Below are positions 1 to 7,752 of a stretch of DNA of 17,177 nucleotides, in pieces. The DNA comes from Porphyromonas sp. (GTDB lineage: Bacteria; Bacteroidota; Bacteroidia; Bacteroidales; Porphyromonadaceae), in assembly GCA_029983505.1 (NCBI GenBank), contig JASBZK010000035.1, positions 1 through 17,177 of the forward strand, given 5' to 3'. Made by a program: the position numbers and the translations under genes. The notes under the pieces were generated by a model. The model was given only the letters and a program-made list of their open reading frames with translations. It was not told the origin of the DNA and searched no databases. Position 1 is the first letter of the stretch, and each line of letters begins with the position of its first letter.

Positions 1-68
1 TTACGCTTAAATTTTGCTTCGCCAATATGTCTATGATCGCTCTTTCTTACTCCCGACTGAGCCCTCAT
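1..68 (-). CDS. Possible 5' end of a gene running off the left edge (partial)
   Basis: Reading the minus strand from an ATG at 68-66, the frame stays open to the window edge (22 codons, starting MRAQSGVRKS and basic in composition). The only real support is position: the ATG lies roughly 20-25 nt after the start site expected from the promoter at 97-128. The fragment is too short to recognise, and the promoter could equally serve a gene or RNA further left. Treat this as a possibility only. Confidence 0.2.
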   Translation of the reverse strand, partial: MRAQSGVRKSDHRHIGEAKFKR

Positions 69-96
69 AAAGAACAGCTTCCGTCGTTTGTGAGTG

Positions 97-128
97 CAAA
101 GGTACTAACAATTTTCTACCTAACCAAA
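97..128 (-). promoter_or_regulatory. Bacteroidetes-type promoter firing leftward
   Basis: On the minus strand, TTTG (128-125) is followed by 20 nt and then TACCTTTG (104-97). This matches the Bacteroidetes primary-sigma consensus TTTG-N19/20-TAnnTTTG. The start site would fall near 90, so the transcript leaves the window to the left and diverges from mutA. Confidence 0.55.
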
Positions 129-510
129 TCTTTACCAAAAGAATTTTGTACCTGAAGCCTCAATCGCCAGAAGGTCAACGAAATCATGCGCCAATTCAGA
201 CAAAGCAAAGCAGAAAGCAGACGACGAGGTGAGGAAGACAGAGAGGGAACCTTTGCACAGAACCGCTCTGCGCCTCCTTTCTACTACCTCCTTATTTATA
301 AAGCACGAGGGAGATTTTGGGATAAAAGAATGCACAGAGGGTGTGCGCGAAAGATAATCGTGTTATAATTAGGATATTCGGAAGAATTTCCTCAAATTTG
401 TGGTGCGTTTTACGCAATGAGAACAGGTGAACAATATCTAACCCTATTTATAGGTCTTGTTCGGTATTGGCACAAAAAACCGAAAGGACCAAAAGTAACA
501 TGATTTATTT
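129..510. other. Gene-poor leader between the leftward promoter and mutA
   Basis: No ORF here looks like a protein gene; the short frames are low-complexity and overlap each other on opposite strands. A small dyad, TGCGT-TTT-ACGCA (404-416), could be an operator or chance. I see no convincing TAnnTTTG promoter for mutA and no B12-box-like sequence, so regulation of mutAB by a cobalamin riboswitch is not supported by eye. Confidence 0.4.
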
Positions 511-2367
511 ATGGAAGTGAATAATGAGAAGCTGTTCGCGGAATTTCCCGAAGTAACCACAGAGCGGTGGATGGAAGAGGTCACTAAAGACCTCAAGGGC
601 GTTCCGTTTGAAAAGAAACTCGTTTGGCGTACAAAGGAAGGTTTTAATGTTAACCCCTTCTACCGCGCCGAAGACATCAAAGACATCCCCACGAAGGACA
701 GCCTCCCCGGTGAGTTCCCTTTCGTGCGTGGTGTGAAAGCCACAAACGACTGGCTCGTACGCCAGGAGATTGTCGTCGACAATAACTTCGCTGACGCAAA
801 TGCAAAACTGAAGCGGATCTTGGATCTCGGCATTAAGTCCGTCGGACTACACTTCAAGAAAGACCAACTTCAGTCTAAAAACATCAAAGCCGTCCTCGAA
901 GGTGTAGACTTTGCGAAAGTAGAGCTCAATTTCTACTCATGTATGAAGCACGCACACGAGCTCGCTGCAGTCGTGGTAGAAGCGCTGAAAGAACTGGGTG
1001 CAAACCTTGATGAGGTGCGCGGATCCATCAACTTCAATCCCTACCGTCACCTTTTGGTCAAAGGCGAACGCTGGGAAGGCTTCAAGGAAGTCGGCGAGAA
1101 GGTCCTTGAGACCATCAAGCCTTTGAAGCACTTCACGGGTCTGACTGTCCAATCGCTCCTTTTCGTGAACGCAGGTGCATACATCTACCAAGAGCTCGGA
1201 TATGCGCTCTCCCAAGGTGCTGCAATCTTAGCGGCTTTTGCGGGAGAAAAGTTTACGGCAGAAGAAGTGGCCGGACGCATCCGCTTCGATATGGGGGTTT
1301 CCACCAACTACTTCATGGAGATTGCCAAGTTTCGTGCGACTCGTTGGCTGTGGGCGCTCATCGTGAAGCAAAATGCTCCCGAAACAACCGATGCCTCTAA
1401 GGCACTGATCCACGCTGAGACCAGCATGTGGAATAAGACAATCTATGACGCGTACGTGAACCTCCTCCGCACCACGACCGAATCTATGAGTGCCACGCTT
1501 GCCGGGGTTCACTCGCTCACCGTAGCTCCTTTTGACATCGCCTATACAGATACGTTTGAAGAGTTTGACGAACGCATCGCCCGTAACCAGCAGCTTCTCT
1601 TGAAGGAGGAAAGTCACTTCGATAAGGTGGTAGACCCCGCAGGCGGTTCGTACTACATCGAGTTCCTTACGAACTCCATCGCCGAACAGGCTTGGAAGCT
1701 CTTCCTCGCGACGGAAGAAGAGGGTGGTTTCTATAAAGCTGCTTATGAGGGCAAAGTACAGGAAGCGATTAACGCCTCCAACACTGAGCGCCACAAGGCT
1801 ATCGCCACTCGTCAGGAAAAGTTGCTCGGCACGAATATTTTCCCGAATTTCACCGAGAAGATTGGTCACGACAAGGGGTCTGCACGCCGCGACCTCTCCA
1901 AAGAGGGCAAAGATGTCAGCGCACTCAGCTTTAAGAGGGGAGGTTCGGACTTCGAAGACCTTCGTGTGGCTACCGAAAAGACCGGCAAAGCTCCTAAGGT
2001 ATTCATGCTCACGATCGGTAACCTCGCGATGCGTCTGGCACGCTCACAGTTTGCGTCCAACTTCTTTGCGACAGCAGGATATGAGCTCATCGATAACCTC
2101 GGCTTCAAAACAGTGAAAGAAGGTGTGGAAGCAGCAGAAAAAGCCGGTGCAGACATCGTCGTGCTCTGCTCTTCTGATGACGAATACGCAGAGTACGGTC
2201 CTGAAGCTTACGATCTTCTCAAGGGCAAAATCCCCCTCGTCATCGCCGGCGCACCTGCCTGCATGGATGACCTCAAAGCCAAGGGTATCGAGTACTTCGT
2301 ACACGTGAAAGTGAACGTCCTGGAGACGATGCAGAAGTTCTCCCAAATGCTCGGCATTAAAGCTTGA
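511..2367 (+). CDS. mutA: Methylmalonyl-CoA mutase small (beta) subunit
   Basis: This is the non-catalytic partner subunit of adenosylcobalamin-dependent methylmalonyl-CoA mutase, which interconverts succinyl-CoA and (R)-methylmalonyl-CoA in the cytoplasm for propionate metabolism. At 618 aa the length is normal for the small subunit. The N-terminal two thirds form the mutase TIM-barrel-like region (for example FDMGVSTNYFMEIAKFRATRWLWA near residues 260-280, and VVDPAGGSYYIE near 373-384). The C-terminal Rossmann-like domain (from about residue 497) has TIGNLAMRLARSQF where the large subunit has its DxHxxG cobalamin motif, so this subunit should not bind B12. That loss is characteristic of MutA. 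The ATG at 511 opens directly on the conserved N-terminus. mutB follows after 42 nt on the same strand, so the two are almost certainly one operon. Confidence 0.96.
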   Translation: MEVNNEKLFAEFPEVTTERWMEEVTKDLKGVPFEKKLVWRTKEGFNVNPFYRAEDIKDIPTKDSLPGEFPFVRGVKATNDWLVRQEIVVDNNFADANAKLKRILDLGIKSVGLHFKKDQLQSKNIKAVLEGVDFAKVELNFYSCMKHAHELAAVVVEALKELGANLDEVRGSINFNPYRHLLVKGERWEGFKEVGEKVLETIKPLKHFTGLTVQSLLFVNAGAYIYQELGYALSQGAAILAAFAGEKFTAEEVAGRIRFDMGVSTNYFMEIAKFRATRWLWALIVKQNAPETTDASKALIHAETSMWNKTIYDAYVNLLRTTTESMSATLAGVHSLTVAPFDIAYTDTFEEFDERIARNQQLLLKEESHFDKVVDPAGGSYYIEFLTNSIAEQAWKLFLATEEEGGFYKAAYEGKVQEAINASNTERHKAIATRQEKLLGTNIFPNFTEKIGHDKGSARRDLSKEGKDVSALSFKRGGSDFEDLRVATEKTGKAPKVFMLTIGNLAMRLARSQFASNFFATAGYELIDNLGFKTVKEGVEAAEKAGADIVVLCSSDDEYAEYGPEAYDLLKGKIPLVIAGAPACMDDLKAKGIEYFVHVKVNVLETMQKFSQMLGIKA

Positions 2368-2409
2368 CCCCCTTTTTACCTGAACCAAAGAAGAAGATTA
2401 GTAAGACCA

Positions 2410-4563
2410 ATGAATACTTCATACAAAGACATCGACATTCATCAGTCAGGTAACTGGGCCAAGACAAGTGTCGAAGAGTTTGACAAAAAGAATAACATCG
2501 CTACCGACTGGACCACTGCGGAGCTCATTAACGTAAAGGGCGCATACACTGCGGAGGATCTCAAGGGAATGGAGCACCTCAATTACGCCGCAGGTGTGGC
2601 TCCGTTCCTCCGTGGACCGTACTCCACGATGTACGTGATGCGTCCTTGGACTATTCGCCAGTACGCCGGTTTCTCCACCGCGGAAGAGTCCAACGCTTTC
2701 TACCGCCGCAACCTCGCTTCCGGTCAGAAAGGGCTCTCTGTCGCTTTCGACCTCCCCACCCACCGCGGTTATGACCCCGATAACGCCCGGGTAATCGGCG
2801 ACGTGGGCAAGGCAGGGGTGTCCATCGACTCCGTGGAGAATATGAAAGTACTCTTCGACGGTATTCCCCTCAATAAGATGTCCGTATCTATGACGATGAA
2901 TGGCGCCGTACTTCCCGTCCTCGCCTTTTATATCGTCGCAGGGCTCGAACAAGGTGCCAAACTTGAGGAAATGGCAGGTACGATCCAGAATGACATCCTC
3001 AAGGAATTTATGGTGCGCAACACGTACATCTACCCGCCTGAGTTCTCCATGCGCATCATCGCGGACATATTTGAGTACACGTCTCAGAATATGCCCAAGT
3101 TCAACTCCATCTCCATCTCCGGCTACCACATGCAGGAGGCCGGCGCGACAGCGGACATCGAGATGGCATACACACTCTCCGACGGTATGGAGTACCTCCG
3201 CGCAGGTGTGAAAGCCGGTATCCCCATCGACAAGTTTGCACCTCGCCTTTCGTTCTTCTGGGGGATCTCCATGAACCACTTTATGGAGATCGCCAAGATG
3301 CGTGCTGCCCGTATGCTTTGGGCAAAAATTACGAAGCACTTCGGCGCAGAGAACCCCAAGAGTATGATGCTGCGTACGCACAGTCAGACGTCGGGTTGGT
3401 CACTCACGGAGCAAGACCCCTTCAATAACGTCACCCGTACTTGCGTGGAAGCTATGGCTGCAGCACTCGGTCACACCCAGTCGCTTCACACGAACGCACT
3501 CGACGAAGCCATCGCACTTCCGACGGACTTCTCTGCCCGCATCGCCCGTAACACCCAGATTTACATCCAGGAAGAGACCCAGATTTGCCGTAACGTAGAC
3601 CCATGGGCGGGTTCCTACTACGTCGAGACGCTTACCAATGAGCTCGCCAAGAAGGCTTGGGCACACATCCTCGAGATCGAGCAAATGGGCGGTATGGCCA
3701 AAGCTATCGAGACTGGACTTCCCAAGATGAGAATCGAAGAAGCAGCAGCCCGCACTCAGGCACACATCGACTCCGGTACGCAGACCATCATCGGTATCAA
3801 TAAATACCGCCTCGAACACGAAGATCCGATCGACATCCTCGAAGTCGACAATACCGCGGTGCTTAAGCAGCAGGTCGAAGGACTTAAGGAGCTCCGTGCT
3901 CATCGCGACGAAGCTGAAGTGAAGAAAGCTCTCGAAGCCATCACCGAGGCTGTTCGCAATAAGTCCGGCAACCTCCTCGAGCTCGCGGTAAAAGCAGCTA
4001 AGGTGCGTGCTACACTTGGTGAAATCTCAGACGCTTGCGAAGAAGTCGTAGGTCGTTATAAAGCAGTCATCCAAACTATCTCTGGTGTGTATTCCAGCGA
4101 ATCAGAAAAAGACGAAGAGTTCCGGCACGCGGTCGAACTCGTAGAGAAATTTGCCAAAAAGAATGGTCGTCAGCCCCGCATTATGATCGCCAAGATGGGT
4201 CAGGACGGTCACGACCGTGGCGCCAAAGTCGTAGCCACCGGCTATGCCGACTGTGGCTTTGACGTGGATATGGGGCCGCTCTTCCAGACCCCGGAAGAAG
4301 CAGCGAAGCAGGCTGTCGAAAACGACGTGGACGCTGTCGGTGTTTCCTCCCTCGCAGCCGGTCACAAGACGCTCATCCCGGCAATCATCAACGAGTTCAA
4401 GAAGCTCGGTCGTGAGGATATTCTCGTGACGGCGGGCGGTGTGATTCCGGCTCAGGACTACCAGTTCCTCTATGATGCCGGCGTAGCGGCCATCTTCGGT
4501 CCGGGCACCAAGGTCGCTTACTCTGCGGCTAAGGTCGTTGAGCTCCTTATGGGCGAAGAGTAA
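2410..4563 (+). CDS. mutB: Methylmalonyl-CoA mutase large (alpha, catalytic) subunit
   Basis: This is the catalytic, cobalamin-binding subunit of methylmalonyl-CoA mutase (717 aa, the usual length). The barrel domain contains the family stretches RQYAGFSTAEESN, SVAFDLPTHRGYDPD, ISGYHMQEAGATADIE and RNTQIYIQEET, which line the CoA and substrate channel. The C-terminal B12 domain carries the base-off/His-on motif D599-G-H601-D-R-G604; H601 is the expected lower axial ligand of cobalt. Further on are SSLAAGH and the glycine-rich VTAGGVIP and FGPGT turns that hold the nucleotide tail. No residue expected of an active enzyme is obviously missing. It lies 42 nt after mutA and is closed by a strong terminator at 4649-4692. 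No epimerase or MeaB-type chaperone gene is in the window. Confidence 0.98.
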   Translation: MNTSYKDIDIHQSGNWAKTSVEEFDKKNNIATDWTTAELINVKGAYTAEDLKGMEHLNYAAGVAPFLRGPYSTMYVMRPWTIRQYAGFSTAEESNAFYRRNLASGQKGLSVAFDLPTHRGYDPDNARVIGDVGKAGVSIDSVENMKVLFDGIPLNKMSVSMTMNGAVLPVLAFYIVAGLEQGAKLEEMAGTIQNDILKEFMVRNTYIYPPEFSMRIIADIFEYTSQNMPKFNSISISGYHMQEAGATADIEMAYTLSDGMEYLRAGVKAGIPIDKFAPRLSFFWGISMNHFMEIAKMRAARMLWAKITKHFGAENPKSMMLRTHSQTSGWSLTEQDPFNNVTRTCVEAMAAALGHTQSLHTNALDEAIALPTDFSARIARNTQIYIQEETQICRNVDPWAGSYYVETLTNELAKKAWAHILEIEQMGGMAKAIETGLPKMRIEEAAARTQAHIDSGTQTIIGINKYRLEHEDPIDILEVDNTAVLKQQVEGLKELRAHRDEAEVKKALEAITEAVRNKSGNLLELAVKAAKVRATLGEISDACEEVVGRYKAVIQTISGVYSSESEKDEEFRHAVELVEKFAKKNGRQPRIMIAKMGQDGHDRGAKVVATGYADCGFDVDMGPLFQTPEEAAKQAVENDVDAVGVSSLAAGHKTLIPAIINEFKKLGREDILVTAGGVIPAQDYQFLYDAGVAAIFGPGTKVAYSAAKVVELLMGEE

Positions 4564-4648
4564 ATAAGCCCCCTCTCTCTGGGCGGTGTGTCCCTTGTAG
4601 TTTTGATCCGCACAACGCTTTTGACACGCCCTCACTCCAAATAGGCAA

Positions 4649-4692
4649 CAGTCCCGGGAAGCGATTTAACCAGCTTTCCGGGACTGCTTTTT
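4649..4692 (+). terminator. Intrinsic terminator of mutAB
   Basis: A 14-bp stem pairs 4649-4662 (CAGTCCCGGGAAGC) with 4673-4686 (GCTTTCCGGGACTG) around a 10-nt loop. One pair is G-U and the rest are Watson-Crick. A CTTTTT tract follows directly. It sits 85 nt after the mutB stop. A weaker GGGCG/CGCCC pairing lies upstream (about 4581-4631). Confidence 0.88.
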
Positions 4693-4718
4693 AAAATCGG
4701 GGCAATTCCGTACCTTTG
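4688..4718 (+). promoter_or_regulatory. Probable promoter of the short ORF at 4752
   Basis: TACCTTTG at 4711-4718 is an exact TAnnTTTG -7 element. The T-rich stretch at 4688-4692, about 19-20 nt upstream, is a poor -33 element because it lacks the G. This T-run is also the tail of the mutAB terminator. Transcription would start near 4723, about 30 nt before the ATG at 4752. Confidence 0.45.
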
Positions 4719-4751
4719 GCAAACAACATTACAAAACAAGATAGAAGTCTT

Positions 4752-5060
4752 ATGACACGAGAAACCGACCTTCAGGAAAGGTTGCCACAAGATTCATATA
4801 AGTATCCTCTTGTTATCGCCTATGGAATTGATGCAAGACACTGGATTTCAGATAAAGCAAAAGCGTACTCCTCTCTTAAATATGGATTCCCCGATAATTT
4901 TGATACTCTAAAAGTGGAATATCAAGACCCCGAGGTAGTGTCCCCAAAAGTGTGTAAAGGCTGTTACCTCCAACAGCCTTTACACACTTTTGGGGACACT
5001 ACAAAAAACGGAGCCAAACGCGCTTACAAAAAGAAACGCATTTGGCTCAGTAGTAATTAG
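4752..5060 (+). CDS. Short hypothetical protein, possibly a truncated remnant
   Basis: A 102-aa ORF of no family I recognise. I use the ATG at 4752; the upstream TTG at 4716 in the same frame falls inside the promoter -7 element. Residues 1-60 look like an ordinary soluble protein (KYPLVIAYGIDARHWISDKA). From about residue 62 the sequence is encoded by a perfect 68-base inverted repeat (4935-5002), and the last 20 residues are basic (KRAYKKKRIW) and overlap the terminator of the opposing operon. The C-terminal 40% is therefore dictated by DNA structure, which suggests a longer gene was cut short here. It has no signal peptide or membrane segment, and converges on the lipoprotein operon with 29 nt between stops. 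It could be a real small gene, a pseudogene or non-coding. Confidence 0.4.
   Translation: MTRETDLQERLPQDSYKYPLVIAYGIDARHWISDKAKAYSSLKYGFPDNFDTLKVEYQDPEVVSPKVCKGCYLQQPLHTFGDTTKNGAKRAYKKKRIWLSSN
4935..5002. repeat. Perfect 31-bp inverted repeat (long hairpin), possibly insertion-sequence ends
   Basis: The left arm (4935-4965) and right arm (4972-5002) are exact reverse complements over 31 bases, around a 6-nt loop (ACCTCC). The arms begin GTAGTGTCCCCAAAAGTGTG. The pattern GTGTCC-AAAAGTGTGTAAA resembles terminal inverted repeats of IS256/mutator-type insertion sequences as I remember them, so this may be two element ends fused after internal deletion, or a minimal MITE. I see no flanking direct repeat that would prove insertion. 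It has no U-tract suited to termination. The inverted repeat itself is certain; its origin is inference. Confidence 0.85.
5002..5048 (-). terminator. Intrinsic terminator of the lipoprotein operon
   Basis: On the minus strand, GAGCCAAATGCG (5048-5037) pairs with CGCGTTTGGCTC (5022-5011) over 12 positions with one mismatch and a 14-nt loop. CG and TTTTTTG follow (5010-5002). It begins 42 nt after the stop of the 5090-6184 lipoprotein gene and lies inside the 3' end of the opposing short ORF. Confidence 0.75.
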
Positions 5061-5089
5061 CGGGTAAAATTCAAAAGGGGAAATATGGA

Positions 5090-6184
5090 TTAGTCTAAGT
5101 CTACGCTATGCTCAATCAAAAGTTGGTCTTTTCCTCGATCCTCGTAACTTATTCCCCTTGACCAAACTTCCACTAAACCCTTCATAAAGATCGCTTTTCC
5201 GGGAATATATTGGTCATTTTCTTTCCTGAACTTGCCAAGTCGTAATGTAAAGCGAGCGGCTTCTTCTTGTGTATCAATATAAAGAGCCGTCAACTGCCCG
5301 ACTTTGATAGTAAACGGAGCGAAGGTAAGCTTATCAGAGTCCAACTCTTCTTTTCTTACAAGAACTTTATCTTCGTATTGTCCGTACACATAAAACTCTG
5401 CTCCCAAATCCGAGGTTTGAAGTCTTCCGCTATAGGTCGTGTTGTATGAGTTCCAAGCTAATCCGAAGAGAATCTTCTTTTGGGCGGTGAACGTAACTGC
5501 TATTTCCTTCTCTTGTGGATTATATGACAGGCTCATAATAGCTTTTCGGTCACGTGTAATGGCGTATGGATTATTCGCTCTTAGACCTGGTTGGTCTGAT
5601 GGTACCCACTTCGTCTCTATTGTGTGACACTTAAGTTCATCCAAGGATTCTACTTTACGTATTGCCCTAATTTCTCCACCTACAATGTACTTGCCATCGG
5701 TGTTGGCAACGATGGCTTCGTCTTCTCGAAGGCAGTTGATATAGGCAACTTTGTCCTTATCAAAAATTAGACTTGATGCGTATACAGAGCTTAGTGAATC
5801 AAGGGCAAAAATTGCTGACTCCCTGTTTGAGACAGTTCTGTCAAGATACTCTATATCTCTATAATAATCAAACAACTGAGATAGGTAAGGAGTGACGTTC
5901 AATCTCTTCTTAATGAAGGCAATCGACTTCTCTGAGGGCATAGTAAAGCAGTAGTTGCTAAATGCTTGGAGATCCTCCGAGTTTTCGAAGCTAAGAGTAT
6001 TTACCCCATCCAGTACGACGATTTTAACGGTCTTAAGTACCTCGTCTTCATTTGGAGAACGTAGTAGATCTACATTTGCCCGGGGAAGTGTATAGTCTAA
6101 TTTTTCGGAAGGAGCGTTAGTGGTGCAAGCAGATACCCCTAATGCTACTGAAATTATGCCAATGCCTATAACTAAAAATCTCAT
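5090..6184 (-). CDS. Hypothetical lipoprotein, partner of the MACPF lipoprotein
   Basis: A 364-aa protein I do not recognise. The ATG at 6184 starts a clear lipoprotein signal peptide (MRFLVIGIGIISVALGVSAC, lipobox V-S-A-C with Cys20). An in-frame TTG at 6241 would add 19 polar residues and overlap the upstream gene, so it is rejected. The mature part has a helical segment (about residues 60-140: FSNYCFTMPSEKSIAFIKKR and YYRDIEYLDRTV) and then a beta-rich C-terminal half with alternating hydrophobics (FYVYGQYEDKVLVRKE, TLRLGKF). It should be anchored in a membrane, probably surface or periplasmic. It begins 29 nt after the MACPF gene stop, so the two are one operon with a terminator at 5048-5002. 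Its coding sequence is AT-rich next to mutB (one 60-base line counted by hand, 5761-5820: 37% GC; mutB 3241-3300: 52%). A protective, receptor or accessory role for the MACPF is possible but unproven. Confidence 0.85.
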   Translation of the reverse strand: MRFLVIGIGIISVALGVSACTTNAPSEKLDYTLPRANVDLLRSPNEDEVLKTVKIVVLDGVNTLSFENSEDLQAFSNYCFTMPSEKSIAFIKKRLNVTPYLSQLFDYYRDIEYLDRTVSNRESAIFALDSLSSVYASSLIFDKDKVAYINCLREDEAIVANTDGKYIVGGEIRAIRKVESLDELKCHTIETKWVPSDQPGLRANNPYAITRDRKAIMSLSYNPQEKEIAVTFTAQKKILFGLAWNSYNTTYSGRLQTSDLGAEFYVYGQYEDKVLVRKEELDSDKLTFAPFTIKVGQLTALYIDTQEEAARFTLRLGKFRKENDQYIPGKAIFMKGLVEVWSRGISYEDRGKDQLLIEHSVDLD

Positions 6185-6213
6185 ATCGAATGTGCTGCTT
6201 TTGGTGTTTGTTC

Positions 6214-7626
6214 TTATTTTTTGAACATAATATTGCCCCAAGAATAAAGATCACTGTACCCCTTTTGTGGTACGATCGGATTAAGGACGAAATAACATTC
6301 CTCAGTAGGTTGGTTCGCTTTAAGAAGAGTCAGATTTTTTGTTAGGTAGCTTCCTGTCCGGTGTCTTAACACAGCTCTTCCGTCCGGTAAAATCTGAACC
6401 GACCACACACTCGAGGTAGATACTCCTTGCCCCAAGGCACTCGGACTAAAATACATCATCTTATTCCCGTAATAGATATTGACATCTACAGAACTGAATG
6501 AAGTATTGGTGAAATAAATAAACCCGTTGGATAGTTTTATAGGTTCGAAAGTGTCGGGGTCACAAATGACATATTGGATCTTTTTTCCGGGGTTTGTAGC
6601 ATGGAGAATCCCGCAAGCATACTTCAATTTCAGATAGGGGTCGGGAATAAGATCAGGTATGGAGATTAGCCCGGCAGACTGCGAAAGGGAGATAAACGGG
6701 TCATCGCCAGGTCTTTTCTTCGCATACCATTCCTTGGGATCTATGCCTTTCGTTACTCCAAACTCGAACTTTTCCGGTGACCAAACGAGGTTTTCTGGGA
6801 AATAATCACTTCCGCCTTGTGAGTAACGGACGGACAGCTCTTTCCGATTTTCTTTGGCTTTCCGGGCTATTCCTGAGTCAAGTTTAGCTCCAAGTAAAGA
6901 ACCTGCGAGCTTCGAGCTTTCATCCGATGAAAAGACAGAAGCATTTGCATAAAAGACAAGATTGGCAAATGCTCCGAGGTCATACGAGGTGACCAAGTGA
7001 GTCCCGTATTCCTGTACAAGCTCCTCTGCAGGCAATGCGGTTAAGTCGTAGTAAAATAATTCACTGATGTAGTATGAGTAAACTTTAGGTAGGCCTTTGA
7101 GTGTAACCTTATGGTTTATATCGTAACAAAATGATCTTCGAATGTGGGATTGTACGCTGTGTTCTGTTGTCCTCTTGTAGTCAATGTCAAAGGTGACTTT
7201 TTTGAAGGTTCCGTCAAGCGAGATATTAATACTGTCGAAGTTGTACGAGTCCCAGTTCTTACTCACATCCGAGTAATGCGGGCGGGTAGTCTCGGTAGAA
7301 ACAATAATCTTGGGGCGTGGCATCTTTGTTGGGTCTACGTTCGTATTCCAAGGATTCCAAGGTGTTCGGTTGTTAATCCTTTCCATATCCAAGACGGGCA
7401 CACGGGACATACCGTCTTGGTCGTCACGATGGTGAGCCACAAGATTAAATCCATAGCCCAAGAACCTTTCCGGCAATAATCCGGATTCCTCGGAGCGGAT
7501 ATTGACCGAGACCGGCAGCCCCGTGGTTTCCACAGGATTCTTCACTCCGTTGTTTAGGTTATGTGCACAGGAAGCAAGTGCAAGCACTCCTGTAAGCAAG
7601 ACCAGAGATGATGTTGTTTTTTTCAT
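6214..7626 (-). CDS. MACPF (perforin-like) domain lipoprotein
   Basis: A 470-aa secreted lipoprotein: signal peptide MKKTTSSLVLLTGVLALASC with lipobox L-A-S-C (Cys20). The MACPF domain spans about residues 50-330. It starts at the family-typical LGYGFNLV (56-63), carries the signature Y207-G-T-H210 followed eight residues on by G218, and ends at ISIPDLIPDP (about 321-330), a recurring closing motif. The canonical signature is YGTH-[FY]-x6-GG; here the aromatic is Leu211 and the second Gly is Ala219. A beta-rich C-terminal domain of about 140 residues follows and could bind a target surface. MACPF proteins form pores, and Bacteroidales relatives include secreted antimicrobial proteins (BSAPs) that kill sister strains, plus others with unknown roles. 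Which applies here cannot be told from sequence. It heads a two-gene operon with a promoter at 7707-7736. Confidence 0.88.
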   Translation of the reverse strand: MKKTTSSLVLLTGVLALASCAHNLNNGVKNPVETTGLPVSVNIRSEESGLLPERFLGYGFNLVAHHRDDQDGMSRVPVLDMERINNRTPWNPWNTNVDPTKMPRPKIIVSTETTRPHYSDVSKNWDSYNFDSINISLDGTFKKVTFDIDYKRTTEHSVQSHIRRSFCYDINHKVTLKGLPKVYSYYISELFYYDLTALPAEELVQEYGTHLVTSYDLGAFANLVFYANASVFSSDESSKLAGSLLGAKLDSGIARKAKENRKELSVRYSQGGSDYFPENLVWSPEKFEFGVTKGIDPKEWYAKKRPGDDPFISLSQSAGLISIPDLIPDPYLKLKYACGILHATNPGKKIQYVICDPDTFEPIKLSNGFIYFTNTSFSSVDVNIYYGNKMMYFSPSALGQGVSTSSVWSVQILPDGRAVLRHRTGSYLTKNLTLLKANQPTEECYFVLNPIVPQKGYSDLYSWGNIMFKK

Positions 7627-7706
7627 AAGAAAAACAGATGATCAAAAAGTTTTAGTTATTGTTTGAGACACTATCCTCATTATGGGGTTGGCATGTTTTT
7701 GTTTTG

Positions 7707-7736
7707 CAAATGTAATAATAATTTTGGATATTCAAT
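7707..7736 (-). promoter_or_regulatory. Promoter of the MACPF lipoprotein operon
   Basis: On the minus strand, ATTG (7736-7733), an 18-nt spacer, then TACATTTG (7714-7707), an exact TAnnTTTG. The start site would be near 7703, giving a leader of about 75 nt before the ATG at 7626. The -33 match is TTG only. Confidence 0.6.
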
Positions 7737-7752
7737 GAAAAATGAGGAGTAC

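Noticed and set aside
361..510. Cobalamin riboswitch upstream of mutA
   Set aside because: The enzyme uses B12, so I looked, but no B12-box-like sequence or long conserved fold is visible in the leader.
2446..3381. 311-residue minus-strand open frame opposite mutB
   Set aside because: His- and Gly-rich shadow of mutB with no recognisable family.
6185..6241. Upstream TTG start for the second lipoprotein
   Set aside because: It would put 19 polar residues before the lipoprotein signal and overlap the MACPF stop; ATG 6184 gives a standard signal peptide.
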